A DNA stretch of 64,000 nucleotides, taken from positions 2,976,001 through 3,040,000 of the forward strand of contig OY744462.1 in assembly GCA_963556145.1 (NCBI GenBank), in the 5' to 3' direction. The position numbers and the translations under genes were made by a program. The stretch is from Hygrocybe punicea. Its lineage: Eukaryota; Basidiomycota; Agaricomycetes; Agaricales; Hygrophoraceae. The notes beneath the pieces were generated by a model. That model saw only the letters and a program-made list of their open reading frames with translations. It had not been told where the DNA came from and ran no database searches. Numbering within the stretch: position 1 is the first letter of the stretch; each line of letters opens with the position of its first letter. Of the stretch, positions 21,056-33,047 are shown piece by piece.

Positions 21056-22414
21056 TAGTGTTGCCGAAGTTCGGTTTGGTCCAGTTTTTCGCTATTTTTG
21101 AAAAAATGGAACCGTGTTGAACGATTTCATGGTGTTTGGTCTGCGTTCAAACATGGTTTGAACCCCAAACCAACCTCCAAATACCTCGCGTGGGCCAGAC
21201 GTGCGTCAATTGATGCGGCTGTCACCCTCACGAGGTAGATCGGGGGGCGCTCCATCTATTTTTGCGAGGTTGGGTTGGGGCCAGGCACTTCCCATGGGCA
21301 TTCGTGCGTGCTACCTACCTCGTGAAGAACGGGGGATGCGTCAATTGACATGCTCTGTCTATTTTTGCGAGGTTGGATGGGGCCGGGGACTTTCCATGGG
21401 TGTCTGCGCATGCTGATGACCTCGTGAAGAACGGGGCACGTCAATTGACACGCTCCGTCTGTTTTCGCGAGGTTGGATGGGGCTGGGGACTTCCTATGGG
21501 CGTCCGCGCGTCAATTGACATGGCTAGGGCGTGTTCATGAGGTGGGTCTTCATCGTCGCCTCATCCATTCCCCTCATTAGCTGATGTCATTGGGACTGGA
21601 TTTGGGGGATGTACCTGGGCCAGTAGGTGGGCACACCACCCTCCAACTCCCCATCGTCGTCGTCGTGTTGGTGTTGGTGTTGTAAGTGGTGGTGGAGGCG
21701 ACAATGGTCGTGATCATCCGTGTTTGATGCAGCAGGTGGCTGCTGCCACTGGTGTTGCTCTGCTGCTGCTGCTGCTGTGGTTGCGGTTGTGGTTGTGGTT
21801 GCAGTTGCGGTTGCGGTTGCGGTTGCGGTTGCTGCTGCTGCTGTTGCAGTTGCTGTCGCTTGGGGCCATTTGGCCATCGTTGGGGTGGTGGCATTGGTGG
21901 TGTTGCCACTGCCGTTGCTGCTGCTGCCGCTGCTGCCATTGATTCACTCCGACTCGCGTTGGAATGGGAGGGAGGTTGTTGGGTGGAGTTGATCGCAGGC
22001 GCCTTATTTATGCAGTCAAGGTGGGCCACGGGGGCTGTTCTATGTAAGAAAATGTCAGTAAAATATAATATGAAGCCATTACTTACCGTGGTTGTTGAGT
22101 AACGTTAGTGTTGAGTCGAAATTGGGATGTCGCGCAAGTATGTTTAAGGTCACATGACCTAAGTTCACACGACTGCATAGAAAAAAATGTGAAAAATTCA
22201 GTATCTAAATGAGTATCTACGTAGGTAATTATACATTACGGTTTGCGGTTTGAACCACGTTTGAATGTGGTTTGAACCACATGTCAGTGCCAGAACCGCA
22301 AACCGAACCAGCGGTTCGGTTCAGCCAAAGGGCTGAACCAGAACTGAACTTCTGGTTCGGTTCGCGGTTCAAACTGGGTTCAGATCGGTTCCGAACTGAA
22401 CTTCGGCATCACTA
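21056..22414. mobile_element. 1.36 kb hAT-type element, 8-bp TSD
   Basis: AAATGCAA stands on both sides (21048-21055 and 22415-22422). Ends TAGTGTTGCCGAAGTTC and TAGTGATGCCGAAGTTC are inverted copies and continue into GGTTCGGTT-rich subterminal repeats. This is the 8-bp duplication and end structure of hAT elements. No transposase; the interior holds tandem GCGAGGTTGG-type repeats (21230-21500) and a low-complexity cassette at 21577-22029. Confidence 0.9.
21577..22029 (-). other. Low-complexity Gln/Pro-rich coding-like cassette
   Basis: Minus-strand open frame of 150 codons with an Ala run, a Pro stretch, QQQQQQ and a QPQPQP run, then a Thr/Asn run. It reads into GTGGTGTGCCCACCTACTGG just before CCCAG and GTAC, a splice-donor-like exon end also seen in the cassettes near 15950 and 24325. 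A possible repetitive protein exon; expression is not evident. Confidence 0.4.
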
Positions 22415-22440
22415 AAATGCAAACATGACCAAGGTAATTA

Positions 22441-23414
22441 CAAGTTCTTTTAATTTATTAAAAGACTCATTCTTTATCAGATGGTTCAGTGAGGGTTCGT
22501 AAGTAATTAATTAATAAATAAAGTTGATCGCCTATAGACAAAATTTCTTTGGGCAAGAGATATGATTTTACTTCTGATATTGAAAAATCAGACACAGTTG
22601 GGGCCATGTGTGGACAAGCTTACTTAAGCATCCAAATATGAGTTGTCTCAGAAAAGACAAATTACCTCCTAATTATATTCGATATATTCATACTGCCTTC
22701 AATTCTTATCAGAATCAGCTAAAAAATCAAATTGCTGACTAATATAACCATTTTGGGCAAGGAGTGACAGTCACATATGACTGCTCTAACCATATAAGTT
22801 AATTTTGAATATTGTATGCAAAATTTTGCACTGATCACAACAGTGACAGTCACATGTGACTGGTCTAACTATATAAGGTAATTTTAGCCCATATATGCTA
22901 AATTTTAAGCTGATCACTCAGGTCACAGTCACATATGACCATTTTTACTAGATAAGGACATATCAGCCATACAAGAAAAAATGAGCTAAAATTAGATAAT
23001 GTACTCATATTTTCACTTAAAACATTAAATATAATATAGCTGTATATATGTCATATCTTATATGATGGCTATACATTTCAAGCGAAATTACTTACTGATG
23101 TTAATAATAATCATACAAAGAAAAATCTAATGATTTAAGATGAGATCATATGTTTTGTATGCAAAATAAAGAAACAAGACTTTTTTCACGTCATGTCCAA
23201 CACTAGCCTACTAAACAAGTATGGTACTATAATAAAATGATGTTTCTAATTTTCATGTTGCCGAAATAGGAGATGGGCTTATTAGACAGTATGCAATACA
23301 TAGCATATGCAGCAAATGCTATGTACCTTCAGCCATCTGTAACATGCTTCATGCAATTTAATCTTATTTTCCTTAATTTACCAAGGAAGTAAAAAGGGTG
23401 AAAAAAGAACTCGT
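22441..23414. repeat. Single arm of the palindromic family
   Basis: Runs from the loop-proximal TTCTTTTAATTTATTAAAAG through the TTAATTAATTAAT block, CACATGTGAC repeats and both nested ends (CTACTAAACAAGT at 23220, GAACTCGTT at 23414). It is collinear with the right arm of 16322-20604 but diverged. The left arm is missing, so this is a truncated copy. No gene. Confidence 0.7.
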
Positions 23415-24013
23415 TGATACACAGAGAGGGAGGAAGAGGGTCTCTAAGTGTGGGGTGCAAATGCTGATCCAAGGGAGGCTCCAAGCTCAACTGTGATAGG
23501 GGAAAAGGGGGAATCCAATCCTTTTTTGTTTGTACTTGTTGTACTACAATAAGTACATAACAAAAACTAACTAATAAAAATAGGTAAAATAGGTGTATGG
23601 ACCTCAGACACGCAGCATGTGTATCATCCTCCTGGTCACTGAAAATCTGACTGTCCCAGTCAGGAGAAGGGGGGGGGGGGTGAATGAAGAAAAAGTAAAA
23701 GTAAAGTGAAATCAAACCAAAAGAACAAAAGAAATCAGCAAATATAAAGAAAATCAAAAGGAAAATCAAAAAGAAAATCTAAAGGAAAAGAAGACTCTAC
23801 TCTAAACAAGCAACACAATTGTCCAAACCTGAAATCCAATTCTCCAAATAACCAAACTGTTTCTCCAAATTCTTCACTTGCTTTTCCAACAGAAAATGAC
23901 TTGCTTGAAAATTGATGAAATTGATGTAAACTTTTTCAAGTTCTGAGTATTCTTGTTGATTGCGAATCTTGATCTTGGTGTTGACTTCTTTGCAAGAGAA
24001 CTGAGGGGTATGC
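23415..24013 (-). pseudogene. Coiled-coil gene fragment; otherwise no clear content
   Basis: Between 23415 and 23790 I see only a G-run and A-rich sequence. From 24013 down to 23797 the minus strand reads a heptad-like helix (EKQVKNLEKQFGYLENWI) ending in a stop at 23797. The hAT element at 24022 cuts it at its upstream side. Similar coiled-coil tails are common in repeat-linked mushroom genes; identity not known. Confidence 0.3.
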
Positions 24014-24224
24014 GGTGGACATAGTGTTTTAAAGTCCAGTCCATAGGACCAGAAAAAAACTGGAACTGGACCGGACCCAACTGCAAAAAAACTGGACCGC
24101 CGGTTGCGGTTGGGCCACTTTGGGGAGGTTGCCGGTTGCAGTTTCCTGATGTGGACGAAGCTTACGCAACCGAGTTGTAACCGGTTACAACTCAACTCAC
24201 TACAAGTTCAGCGAACGACCACGA

Positions 24225-24955
24225 TGGTGGCAAACGACGACGATGGCAGCAAAACGGCGGCGTCACGAGGGAACGCAATACGAGAAAAGGCAATGGAGGT
24301 TGGCACACCCATCCCCACTGCAGAAGGTAAGTAAATTTTTTTTGGTTTTTTTTTTGGTTTTCTCAGCTACTAATTACACAAACGACGACAACAGCAGTAC
24401 CAACACAAACAACACAAACACCCGACGAGGATGACAGGCGGCGAGGACGAGGATGACAACGATGGCCACCACAACCACCACCCTGACAACGACAACAACA
24501 CCCACAGCCCTCCAAACGGGACGATGGCGACGACAACATCAACAATAGCAACCATGAACATCACCACCACCACCACCACAACGACGACAATGACCATCAC
24601 AACCATGACCACCATGACCACAACGACCACAATGACCACAACGACAACGACAATGACAACCATGACCACAACCATGACAACGGCCACAGCCATCCCACCA
24701 CCAACCCCCAACATACCTCGCAGATGCGCACTGCCACGTCAATCGACGTTGGCACTGCAACCGCGAGGTAACCGGGACTCGGAGGATGGCCGTGTTGGGC
24801 ACTCACCACAACACCAGCAACAGGGCCGCCAACGCACCAACATGTCCACAACCACCCACGCACCCAACAGAGCGGCCAATGCGTCTGCACCTACCTGTGC
24901 GCCCAACGCGATCATCAACGTTGTAGTGGTAGTGCCTGTTCTGTCACGTGACTGA
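24225..24955 (+). other. Low-complexity coding-like cassette
   Basis: Begins with an exon-like stretch MVANDDDGSKTAASRG ending GTTGGCACACCCATCCCCAC, TGCAGAAG and a GTAAGT donor. After the intron the frame runs into Thr/Met- or Asp/His-rich repeats (ACAACGACGACAATGACC type). The LTR element begins at its 3' end. Layout and exon border parallel the cassettes at 15550 and 21577. Confidence 0.4.
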
Positions 24956-25080
24956 TTCCCATGGTTTGTCGTAGTCAGTAGCTGATCTGATGTGGTAGAT
25001 AGATCCCATCCTAGTCTTTCCGTGCTTTCCAGCTAGACTCCTTCGGAGAGTCCCTCAGCAGCCCCTGACCCTCTCCAACG
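24922..25080 (+). repeat. 5' LTR (159 bp)
   Basis: Pairs with 26970-27128. Contains GTAGTCAGTAGCTGATC and GCTTTCCAGCTAGACTCC. Confidence 0.85.
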
Positions 25081-25340
25081 TGGTGATGAGAGCGGCTTCG
25101 AACCCTGCCAGTGAATCTCTGTGATTTCCAAGCTTTTCCATCTTTTCCTGGCCTTTCAGTGCTTTTTCGAGCCCCAGAACATTTCTGCACATTGAATACC
25201 AAGAACCGAGCCCTTTATCGTCCAAGAACCGAGAACTTTCAGAACTTCGAGCACCAAGAACCAAGTACCAAGAACTTTCAGAACCCGAGCACTGAGAACC
25301 GAGAACTGAACACCGAGAACTTTTCACATTTTATTTCGCC

Positions 25341-26543
25341 ATGACAAACAAAAAGAAAACATCAAAAAAATCCTCGACTGCTAGTGTTACGGACCAACGT
25401 GAACCTACACCCATCACTTCGGGTTCCCAGTTTCAAGATGGCGCAATCGTGCGCATTAAAGACATAGAAAAGCTCGTGTCATCAGTCCTCGAAAAAGGCA
25501 GAGCCCAGGGCATTGCGGAGGAACGTGCTCGTTGGGAATCTACCCAAACGGCCCCTGCAACCCGCATATCAGCGTCAACGCAGACAAATGCAGCAACCCA
25601 GCCAGAGCCGCTCACCAGCACTTCCATCCCAACACAAACAGAGCCGCGTACCCACGCAAACGCGTCAGTGCAAACGCCAACGCCCATCTCGACCCAAACA
25701 GCATCCATATACGCATCCACCTCGACGCAAACAACGCCAGCCACCATTTCCATGGCAACCCCGCATCAATCACCTACCACCACCTCCACGTCAAGCCAAA
25801 TGGCCCCACCCACCTGCACGTCCACGTCAGTGCAGACGAACGAGCCCCCACCAGACCCAAGCACATCAGAAATGACGACGATCATGCCAGATCGCGCCAC
25901 ATCATCGTCAAGCACCCAAACGGCCCCGTCCTCGCGTGAAAACGCGCCCCAGCACACCCCAACGTGCCACACACCCGCATCAACCCCAGATCCACCAGCC
26001 CTGCCGAAGACCGCATCCGTACACGTGTCCGACCGCAATTCCAATGCGCTGGCGCCAGTACCCAACCAGTTTATGCCCCCACAGGCCCAAAATCCTGTGC
26101 CCGTGCCACAAAACGCGCCCAGACACGCCCCAGACCCCGTTTTTCCCCCAGGTTTATACCCACACGCGCCCACATCAGCCCGGAACCACAACGTCACCAT
26201 CCAGATGCCGCAACTGTGGACACCGAGGCCCAACGACGTCGAAACAAGCGGAGTCGCTGACATGAGGCCTGAAGAGCCGGAGACAACGGGAGACAATGGG
26301 AGAAGCGAGGAAATGGGGATGACGAGGACTGAGAAGAGCAGGGAATGCGAGAAGGTGTGCCGAGACGAGGCAACCCAACGAGAGGCCGCAAACGGCCCTG
26401 TTCGTGTGCCCAACCCTACCTCAATGTGCATACCGACACCCACGTTAGCTCCCGCGCGATTCGATTGGGCTGAAGACGCCACAGCCATCCCCATCCACGC
26501 CACTTTTCCAATGCGAGCCCCACGCGACCTTTTGGCTCTCTGA
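25341..26543 (+). CDS. Ser/Thr/Gln-rich protein of the LTR element (Gag-like?)
   Basis: Single 400-codon open frame, the only long one between the LTRs. The Lys-rich start MTNKKKTSKKSSTASV is followed by a short ordered-looking part (VRIKDIEKLVSSVLEKGRAQ, about residues 31-50). Some 150 residues then carry repeated STQT/SVQT words, and a long Pro-rich tail follows. No zinc knuckle. Position right after the primer site suggests a Gag-type role, but no Gag homology is visible. A second, smaller frame (26583-26778, MPDGPTADVPDM) lies before the 3' purine tract. Confidence 0.5.
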   Translation: MTNKKKTSKKSSTASVTDQREPTPITSGSQFQDGAIVRIKDIEKLVSSVLEKGRAQGIAEERARWESTQTAPATRISASTQTNAATQPEPLTSTSIPTQTEPRTHANASVQTPTPISTQTASIYASTSTQTTPATISMATPHQSPTTTSTSSQMAPPTCTSTSVQTNEPPPDPSTSEMTTIMPDRATSSSSTQTAPSSRENAPQHTPTCHTPASTPDPPALPKTASVHVSDRNSNALAPVPNQFMPPQAQNPVPVPQNAPRHAPDPVFPPGLYPHAPTSARNHNVTIQMPQLWTPRPNDVETSGVADMRPEEPETTGDNGRSEEMGMTRTEKSRECEKVCRDEATQREAANGPVRVPNPTSMCIPTPTLAPARFDWAEDATAIPIHATFPMRAPRDLLAL

Positions 26544-26969
26544 TCCCATGCTACTAGGCAACCTTTTTTCACTTTACAGCGCCATGCCTGACGGTCCAAC
26601 AGCTGACGTCCCCGACATGCTTTTGTCACCCCCATTGATCCCATCTGGTCTAGGAGCCACCTGCGAGGCATTGGGCCTGGCCGGCCAATCATCACACGAC
26701 CCTTCGTACCCACCAGCTCGAAACCGACGAACCCAACGATTCTCGATTGGGATCGTGACCCCTGCCTCCGTGAGTTGAGTCAAGCTCTTGTAGCTTTGGG
26801 TTGGACAAGGCCTAGGTAGAGTTGAGCTTTCTGTCTGGACTGATTTTTGTTTTTGTTTTCTTTCTTTCTTGTGTCTGTTCCTCTCTTTTCTCACCCCTTT
26901 CCCTGCTTTTCTTTTTGCGTTTCTCTCTTTGGCTAGCAACGAGGGCATCGCTACAAGAGGGGGGGCACT

Positions 26970-27128
26970 TGTAGTGGTAGTGCCTGTCCTGTCATGTGAC
27001 TGATTCCCACGGTTTGTCGTAGTCAGTAGCTGATCTGATGTGGTAGATAGATCCCATCCTAGTCTTTCCGTGCTTTCCAGCTAGACTCCTTCGGAGAGTC
27101 CCTCAGCAGCCCCCGACCCTCTCCAACA
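26970..27128 (+). repeat. 3' LTR (159 bp)
   Basis: Pairs with 24922-25080; preceded directly by the purine tract. Confidence 0.85.
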
Positions 27129-27495
27129 TGCTCACAATCGTGCCCGCCAACTACCAACTTGAACATGCTGGGGCCGCCAACGCCCCATTTTATTTATTAA
27201 AATTTATTAATACATTAGTTGGTAGTTAGTATATTTACTTCGGTTTAGTATATTTACTTCGGTTTAGTATATTTACTTCGGTTCTGACCGGTTTCAACTG
27301 GTTTAGCAACTGGTTAATGTAAGGACCAGTTAAATCTGGTTAGAAGACAGCAACTGAACCACAAGAGACCGGTTCTGAGCGGTTGAGTCCAGTTTGTGCC
27401 TTCTTGTGGTGTTATGGCAACCGGTTCCAGTTGTGGTCTTTTGGAAATTTGTCAAAAAAATGGACCAGACCGGACTTTCAAACCCTAGGTGGACA

Positions 27496-28225
27496 TGAGA
27501 ACGTGGACTGAATCTTGTATGTGGATGTCGAAAGGGGAGGGGGCATAGATTTAGACGAGGACAGTGGTGACGATGGGAAGGGCAGTGCTTGAGGTGTCTT
27601 GACTCAAATGGGGATGCGGGAGGGAGTCGATGTTGACGGTGAGGGTAATGGTGGTGGTGGTGATGGTGTTTTGGGAGATGGCAGGGGCGCATCACAGTTG
27701 GTCTCCTGGGGCAACGGTGTGTCCGTAGGTGCAAACGGGGGACGATTCAGGTGCAAAACAATGGGGCACAGGTCAGGATGCCTCGAAGATGGCATTTTGG
27801 GGGAGGGCATGGGCTCTTGTGCCGGCGGCACATCATGGCTTGATGAAGGGGACAACGGAGAGGGTCTGGATGTGGATTGGGGGTGAAACGGGGGTGAAAC
27901 AGGGGTGGATTGGTCGAAAACAGGTTCTGGTGGGCGAGGATGTAGATTTCTGGGGACAATATGGCCACTGACACTGACGGCATGTCACGGCTGGCTTCTG
28001 GGGATGATGGCATGGGCGTAGATGACAACGGGGACCGAGACGAGGGCGAAATGAGAGCGGATACAGTGGAACTGGTTGAAAACAAGGTTTGCTGGGCGCT
28101 GGCATGGTTTTCTGGGGATGGCGCGGGCTCATATGCTGGGGAGAGGACTGGGCTTGCCTCTGGGGACAACCACAAGTCCGTAGATGTGAATGGGGGGCAA
28201 TTCAGAACTAAAACAGGGGGGACGC
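27496..28225 (-). other. Ser/Pro-rich repetitive region, relative of 54000-54260
   Basis: Imperfect repeats of about 150-165 bp; TCTGGGGA followed by GTCCGTAGATG or GGCGTAGATG recurs near 27996 and 28160. Both strands stay open over long stretches; the minus strand gives Ser/Pro-rich peptide (SPSSRSPLSSTPMPSSPEAS). Similar units occur at 40021-40435 and at 54000-54260 inside the large LTR element, so this is probably a piece of a related element. The LTR element at 28226 seems to have inserted into it. Confidence 0.4.
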
Positions 28226-28403
28226 TGGAGTAGTGGGACCTGGCCAGTCATGTGACCGGGTTCCCATGGTTGACCTAGTTAGTAGCCTTCTGGATGTAGT
28301 AGTCAGTCCATCATCATCATCATCATCATCATCCTATCCATCCAGTCCTTCCTCTCAAGTCCTGCGTGAGCCCCTGGAGAGGTACCTCGGTACCTCTCCA
28401 TCG
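28226..28403 (+). repeat. 5' LTR
   Basis: Pairs with 39838-40020. The ATC/CAT run at 28310-28333 is a microsatellite. Confidence 0.8.
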
Positions 28404-30981
28404 TGATGATGAGAGTGATCTTCGACTCATGGATGTCTTCTCTGCATAGGGTATAACATGGGTTCGGGTTTACCTGAGGGTTCCCTATAATGGGTGCCGC
28501 GGTTCCGGGTATGGGTTGCCGATTCGGCACCCCAGGCAATACCGTACCCGAAATCGCGGTTCTCCGGGTTTCACAGGTTCCCACGCCTGACTTCGACGAG
28601 TCCCCGTGTTTCATTGTTCTCCGTTGATGGGTCCAAATTCATTCAGCATCATCGACCATGCTGCCCTCCCACTTCTCGAAATCCTGTCTGCAAATGCCAT
28701 TCACTATTCGCTTCGATGTTGTTAGTCGTTGCAACACACTCATGGATCCATCCGGCAGAATTTTTTTTGATCTGCGGATCAGTCCAATCTCTGTGCGTAT
28801 AAAGTCTCCTCCTTTTTCTCTATAACCTGTCTCCCATATCTCTTACCCACCATGCCCACTGCCAAAAAGACCCCTTCCAAATCCACATCTGCTAAACACA
28901 CTCAAAAGAGTGTTACTACTACTTCGCTTCACAAGACTCCCTCAACTCTCTTGATCTTGTCTACCAATTCCCAGCCTCCTGATGATCCAATTAAGGTCGA
29001 TTCCGATACTGAGAAGTCTGACAGTGAGAAGCCCGATAGCCTGGAAGAAGAACTCGGTAAGTGCTCACCTTCTGCTGATTAGAGTCTTACGAGCTTCAGA
29101 TTCAGCTAAAGCAAAACTAACATGGCGCTCGCCAATCTATCAATTCTTCAAAACCGATGTCACCATCAAATATGACGACCAGAAACGTGAACATCTCTCA
29201 TCGCTCTCACACGAATTCCGAAGCACAGTACATTATATTTGTGGCATATGGGTATCTAACAATTTCCTCTTTAGTGCTCATCTCATCAAGTGGGTCATGG
29301 AGAGCAGGTGTCCTGCAAACATCGTGAACGACCCTGAACTCCAGGAACTCCTTATGGCAGGTTGACCCAAGCTCGAGCTTCCCTCACTGATCACTGTCAC
29401 ACGCGATGTCAAGGCTGCTTTCGAGAGGTGCAAAGATCGCGTTGCAAAATTACTACAGGTAAAACATCCGTTCAGACATATCACAGCTCACGAATTTCTC
29501 AAACAGGACCACCCTGGACACTTGCATTTTGCCACCGATGCATGGATGTCACCGAATCACCGTGCTTTCATTGTGTGGACCGTCCACCTTGAGCATCAAG
29601 GCCACATGCTCAGATTTCTGTTGGACACCGTTGAGGTGCCTGAGTCTCACACTGGAGCGACATTGGCATGGGAATTCCACAATATGTTGGTTCATTTTGG
29701 GTTGGAGAACAAAGTACGAGCAATATATGAACTTTCTGCTAACCCGCTGATTTATCATTGCTAGATCCTGACATTCAATGGTGACAATACCTCGTGCAAC
29801 AACAAGCAGACCACCTGTCTTGCTGCCAAACCCAACTCTTTCGAGGAGTACAATCGAGTTTGCTGTTTTAACCATACAGTGCAGATTTCGGCCAAAACAC
29901 TCATCAAACCTTTCAACGCGGGCCTGGGTGCTGCATCGCCCCTGGCTTCTGATGAGGAGGGTGAAGATGTTGATGTTCTTGATGCCTACGCAGCTGTGAA
30001 TGAGGACGAGGAAGGAGAATCTGATGAAATCCATGAAGACGATGACAATGATGGGGTGGATGAGTTGGAGGAATTGACTGAGCGCGAGCGTGAACAGCTG
30101 TCGGAGGACACGGCGGCAGTCTGTGAAACCGTTACCAAGGTATGTTACCTACATTTCCAACAAGGACATCACTAATGCCCAGCAGATCCGGAACCTGTCC
30201 TTCGCTATCATTCATTCAACTACCATCACTCTTCCGGCCTGGCGATCCATCTGCACCGCCAAAGGGCTCAAACCCAATCTCATTCCACGTAATGTCATCA
30301 CACACTGGAACTTGACGTATGATATGATGTGCTTTGCCCTGAGGTATCGCATTGCCATTGACGCTGTCACTGCTGACAAGGTGCTTAAGCTGCACAAATA
30401 TGAGCTTGTGGATGATGATTGGGCAATCATTCAGGATCTCGTGGCCGTCCTCGAGGTGAGGCATTTATCTTATCTATGTGGCGATGTACTCTAATGGTAT
30501 ACAGCTTTACAAAAAGGTGACAATATTCTTCTCAAGTGATGTAGCTAGCGTTGCTGCTGTGATTCCGGCCATAGACAAGCTCGAAAGTAATCTCAATGCA
30601 CACACGGGGAAAACATACCATCCGGCAATCCTCGCCGCCATGAAGTTGGCTCACAAGAAGATCAATCGGTACTACTCTCTCACAGATCTTTCCAGCGTCT
30701 ACAGGATCTCTATGGGTGAGTGTTTGGGCTGTTCCTTTACTGCTAACTACAATTTCCTTCTCAGCGCTTCATCCTGGTCTAAAGCTCAAGTATTTCTGTC
30801 AGCAAGAGTGGGAGGACACACCTTACAGCATATCCTTTCCACAAGACATGGCTCAGCCGAGATGGACAATTCCCACTCCAAGTGGGTTGGCTTATCTCGG
30901 CCGACCAATATCTTTCTCCAGGGCAGATGGCTTGGCCGAGGGTTCCATGTTCGGAGAAGCATGGGTTGGCCGAAGCAGAGG

Positions 30982-31618
30982 GATATATTGGCTGGCCATG
31001 GAACATGGATTGGCCGACCTGGCTGGGTATTTCGGCTGGCCATGGAATGTGGATTGGCCGACGGGTCTGGGTATTTCGGCTGGCCATGGAACGTGGATTG
31101 GCCGACCTGGCTGGGTATCTTGGCTGGCCATGGAACATGGATTGGCCGATGGGTCTGGGTATCTCGGCTGGCCATGGAACTTGGATTAGCCGACTGGGCT
31201 AGGTATTTCCACTGGCCATGGGAGGTGGATTGGCCGACCGGTCTGGGTATTTTGGTTGGCCATGGAACATGGATTGGCCGACTGCCCTGGGTATTTCGGG
31301 TGGCCATGGAACTTGGATTGGCCGACCGGGCTGGGTATCTTGGCTGGCCATGGAACATGGATTGGCCGACTTCCCTGGGTATCTCGGCTGGCCATGGAAC
31401 ATGGATTGGCCAACCAGTCTCGGTATTTCACTCGGCCATGGAACATGGGTTGGCCAAATGGTCTGGGTATTTTGGCTGGCCATGGGAGATGGATTGGCCA
31501 ACAGGTCTGGGTATTTAGGCTATGGATTGGCCGATGGTCTGGGTATTTCGGCTGGACATGGAACATGGATTGGCTGACCTCTGTTCATTTATTGGCTGGC
31601 CATGAGACATGGATTGGC
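30982..31618. repeat. 44-bp minisatellite, left arm (second copy)
   Basis: Same array as 1339-1975, with no difference seen. Confidence 0.9.
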
Positions 31619-32847
31619 TGACTGTACTGGGTGTAGCCATGGAACATGGGTTGGCGAAAGCTTTGGTCATATGACATGGCCATAGCACCTGGGTTGGCCA
31701 AAGCTCCAGCTACATTGGGATGGCCACAGCTCTAATTACATCAGCTGTCAACATGATATGCATTGGCCAACACTCAGAATACATTGGCTGGTCATGGCAC
31801 ATTGGTTGGCTGTTCCTAATGGGTCTCTGGCTGGTTGTGGGTCATGGATTGACCAGTGCCAGAGATATAATGGCCAGCCATGATACGGCTGACCTTGTGA
31901 CATAGGGTTAGGGTTTATACCGATAAAATGCAATAAATTCCTTCTCAGACATTAACAGCTTAACATTACAACAAGTACTGCTACTGTGTCACAAATGCCT
32001 CTGAAAGGATAACAAGCAAGACACCAATGCCATTCAGTCTTGATCTCAAAGGAGGAGCTCTTCTCCTTCTTGATCAAGACTGACTGACAAAGAAAATACT
32101 AACAACAATTTTGCGAACAAATAACCAAAAATGGATACTGAAATCAACTAAACTAACAATATTACCTGGTCTCAATGTCATTAAAGGGAGGCTTAAAAGT
32201 AATAGTGAGACTTACCTGGTCAACTTTCAATGATGCCACCAGGCCCACTACAAGTAGGTTGCCCGGCAAGGAAATCAGGGGGATTCACCCACCCTTTCAT
32301 TCCTGAAGACCTGTACAGTGACAAGCACTCATTTCTGAGGACCAGACACCAACAGTTGGCACGCAGAGATGCCACAATGTTCATTCAAGTTGAACAGATA
32401 ACTTCAACAAAAGATACTGTCAGTAATGGGGTAATACAAATTAATCACTCATCTGGATGCAAACATACCAAAGAAGATACCTGACGGTGAAAAAGAAGAA
32501 CATACCACAATAATCAAGTAGTCCTGTGAAGTGAACAGACGTCAGCAACAAAGCCTGAGGAAATCACCTACCAGTTAAGACTATGACACTACAGAATCTC
32601 TGGTTGTTGCCCGGTACAATAACCAAGGATCCTGTAGTGTCATCAAAAGTGGTAGTGGTGGTTGTGAGGTAAGGAGAAAATCTCAACCGTGTTTGATGGG
32701 CTTGTACTTATTTGTTCATGTGACTTAACGTGTTTGTTGATCACATGTCACAAAGTGTGATGTCACGTTGGGCCGTCCAAACGTTACATCACACTTGTGA
32801 CATGTCGCGTCTCATCAATCATGTGACCTGTCGCGTTGCATTAATCA

Positions 32848-33047
32848 NNNNNNNNNNNNNNNNNNNNNNNNNNNNNNNNNNNNNNNNNNNNNNNNNNNNN
32901 NNNNNNNNNNNNNNNNNNNNNNNNNNNNNNNNNNNNNNNNNNNNNNNNNNNNNNNNNNNNNNNNNNNNNNNNNNNNNNNNNNNNNNNNNNNNNNNNNNNN
33001 NNNNNNNNNNNNNNNNNNNNNNNNNNNNNNNNNNNNNNNNNNNNNNN
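32848..33047. other. Assembly gap (200 N) inside the foldback element
   Basis: Flanking bases match 3204 on the left and 4949 on the right of the first copy, so about 1.74 kb, corresponding to 3205-4948, is missing. The gap size is nominal. Confidence 0.95.

Larger units (their letters stand above)
24922..27128 (+). mobile_element. Small non-autonomous LTR retrotransposon, 159-bp LTRs
   Basis: LTRs at 24922-25080 and 26970-27128 start TGTAGTGGTAGTGCCTGT and end CTCTCCAAC; they differ at few positions. The left LTR is followed by TGGTGATGAGAGCGG, a plausible tRNA primer site; the right is preceded by a polypurine tract AAGAGGGGGGGCACT. The interior holds one open frame of 400 codons and no protease, reverse transcriptase or integrase. 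No convincing target duplication found. It belongs to the family of the element at 28226. Confidence 0.8.
24022..27487. mobile_element. 3.5 kb hAT-type element, 8-bp TSD
   Basis: GGTGGACA flanks both ends (24014-24021 and 27488-27495). Ends TAGTGTTTTAAAGTCC and TAGGGTTTGAAAGTCC are inverted relatives, with CCGGTTGC/ACCGG-type subterminal repeats. The interior has a low-complexity cassette (24225-24955) and a later-inserted LTR element (24922-27128); without it the element is about 1.26 kb. No transposase, so movement would need a hAT enzyme in trans. Confidence 0.9.

Noticed and set aside
23650..23700. G-run followed by A-rich sequence as a retroelement tail
   Set aside because: No adjoining reverse transcriptase, target duplication or second end could be found.
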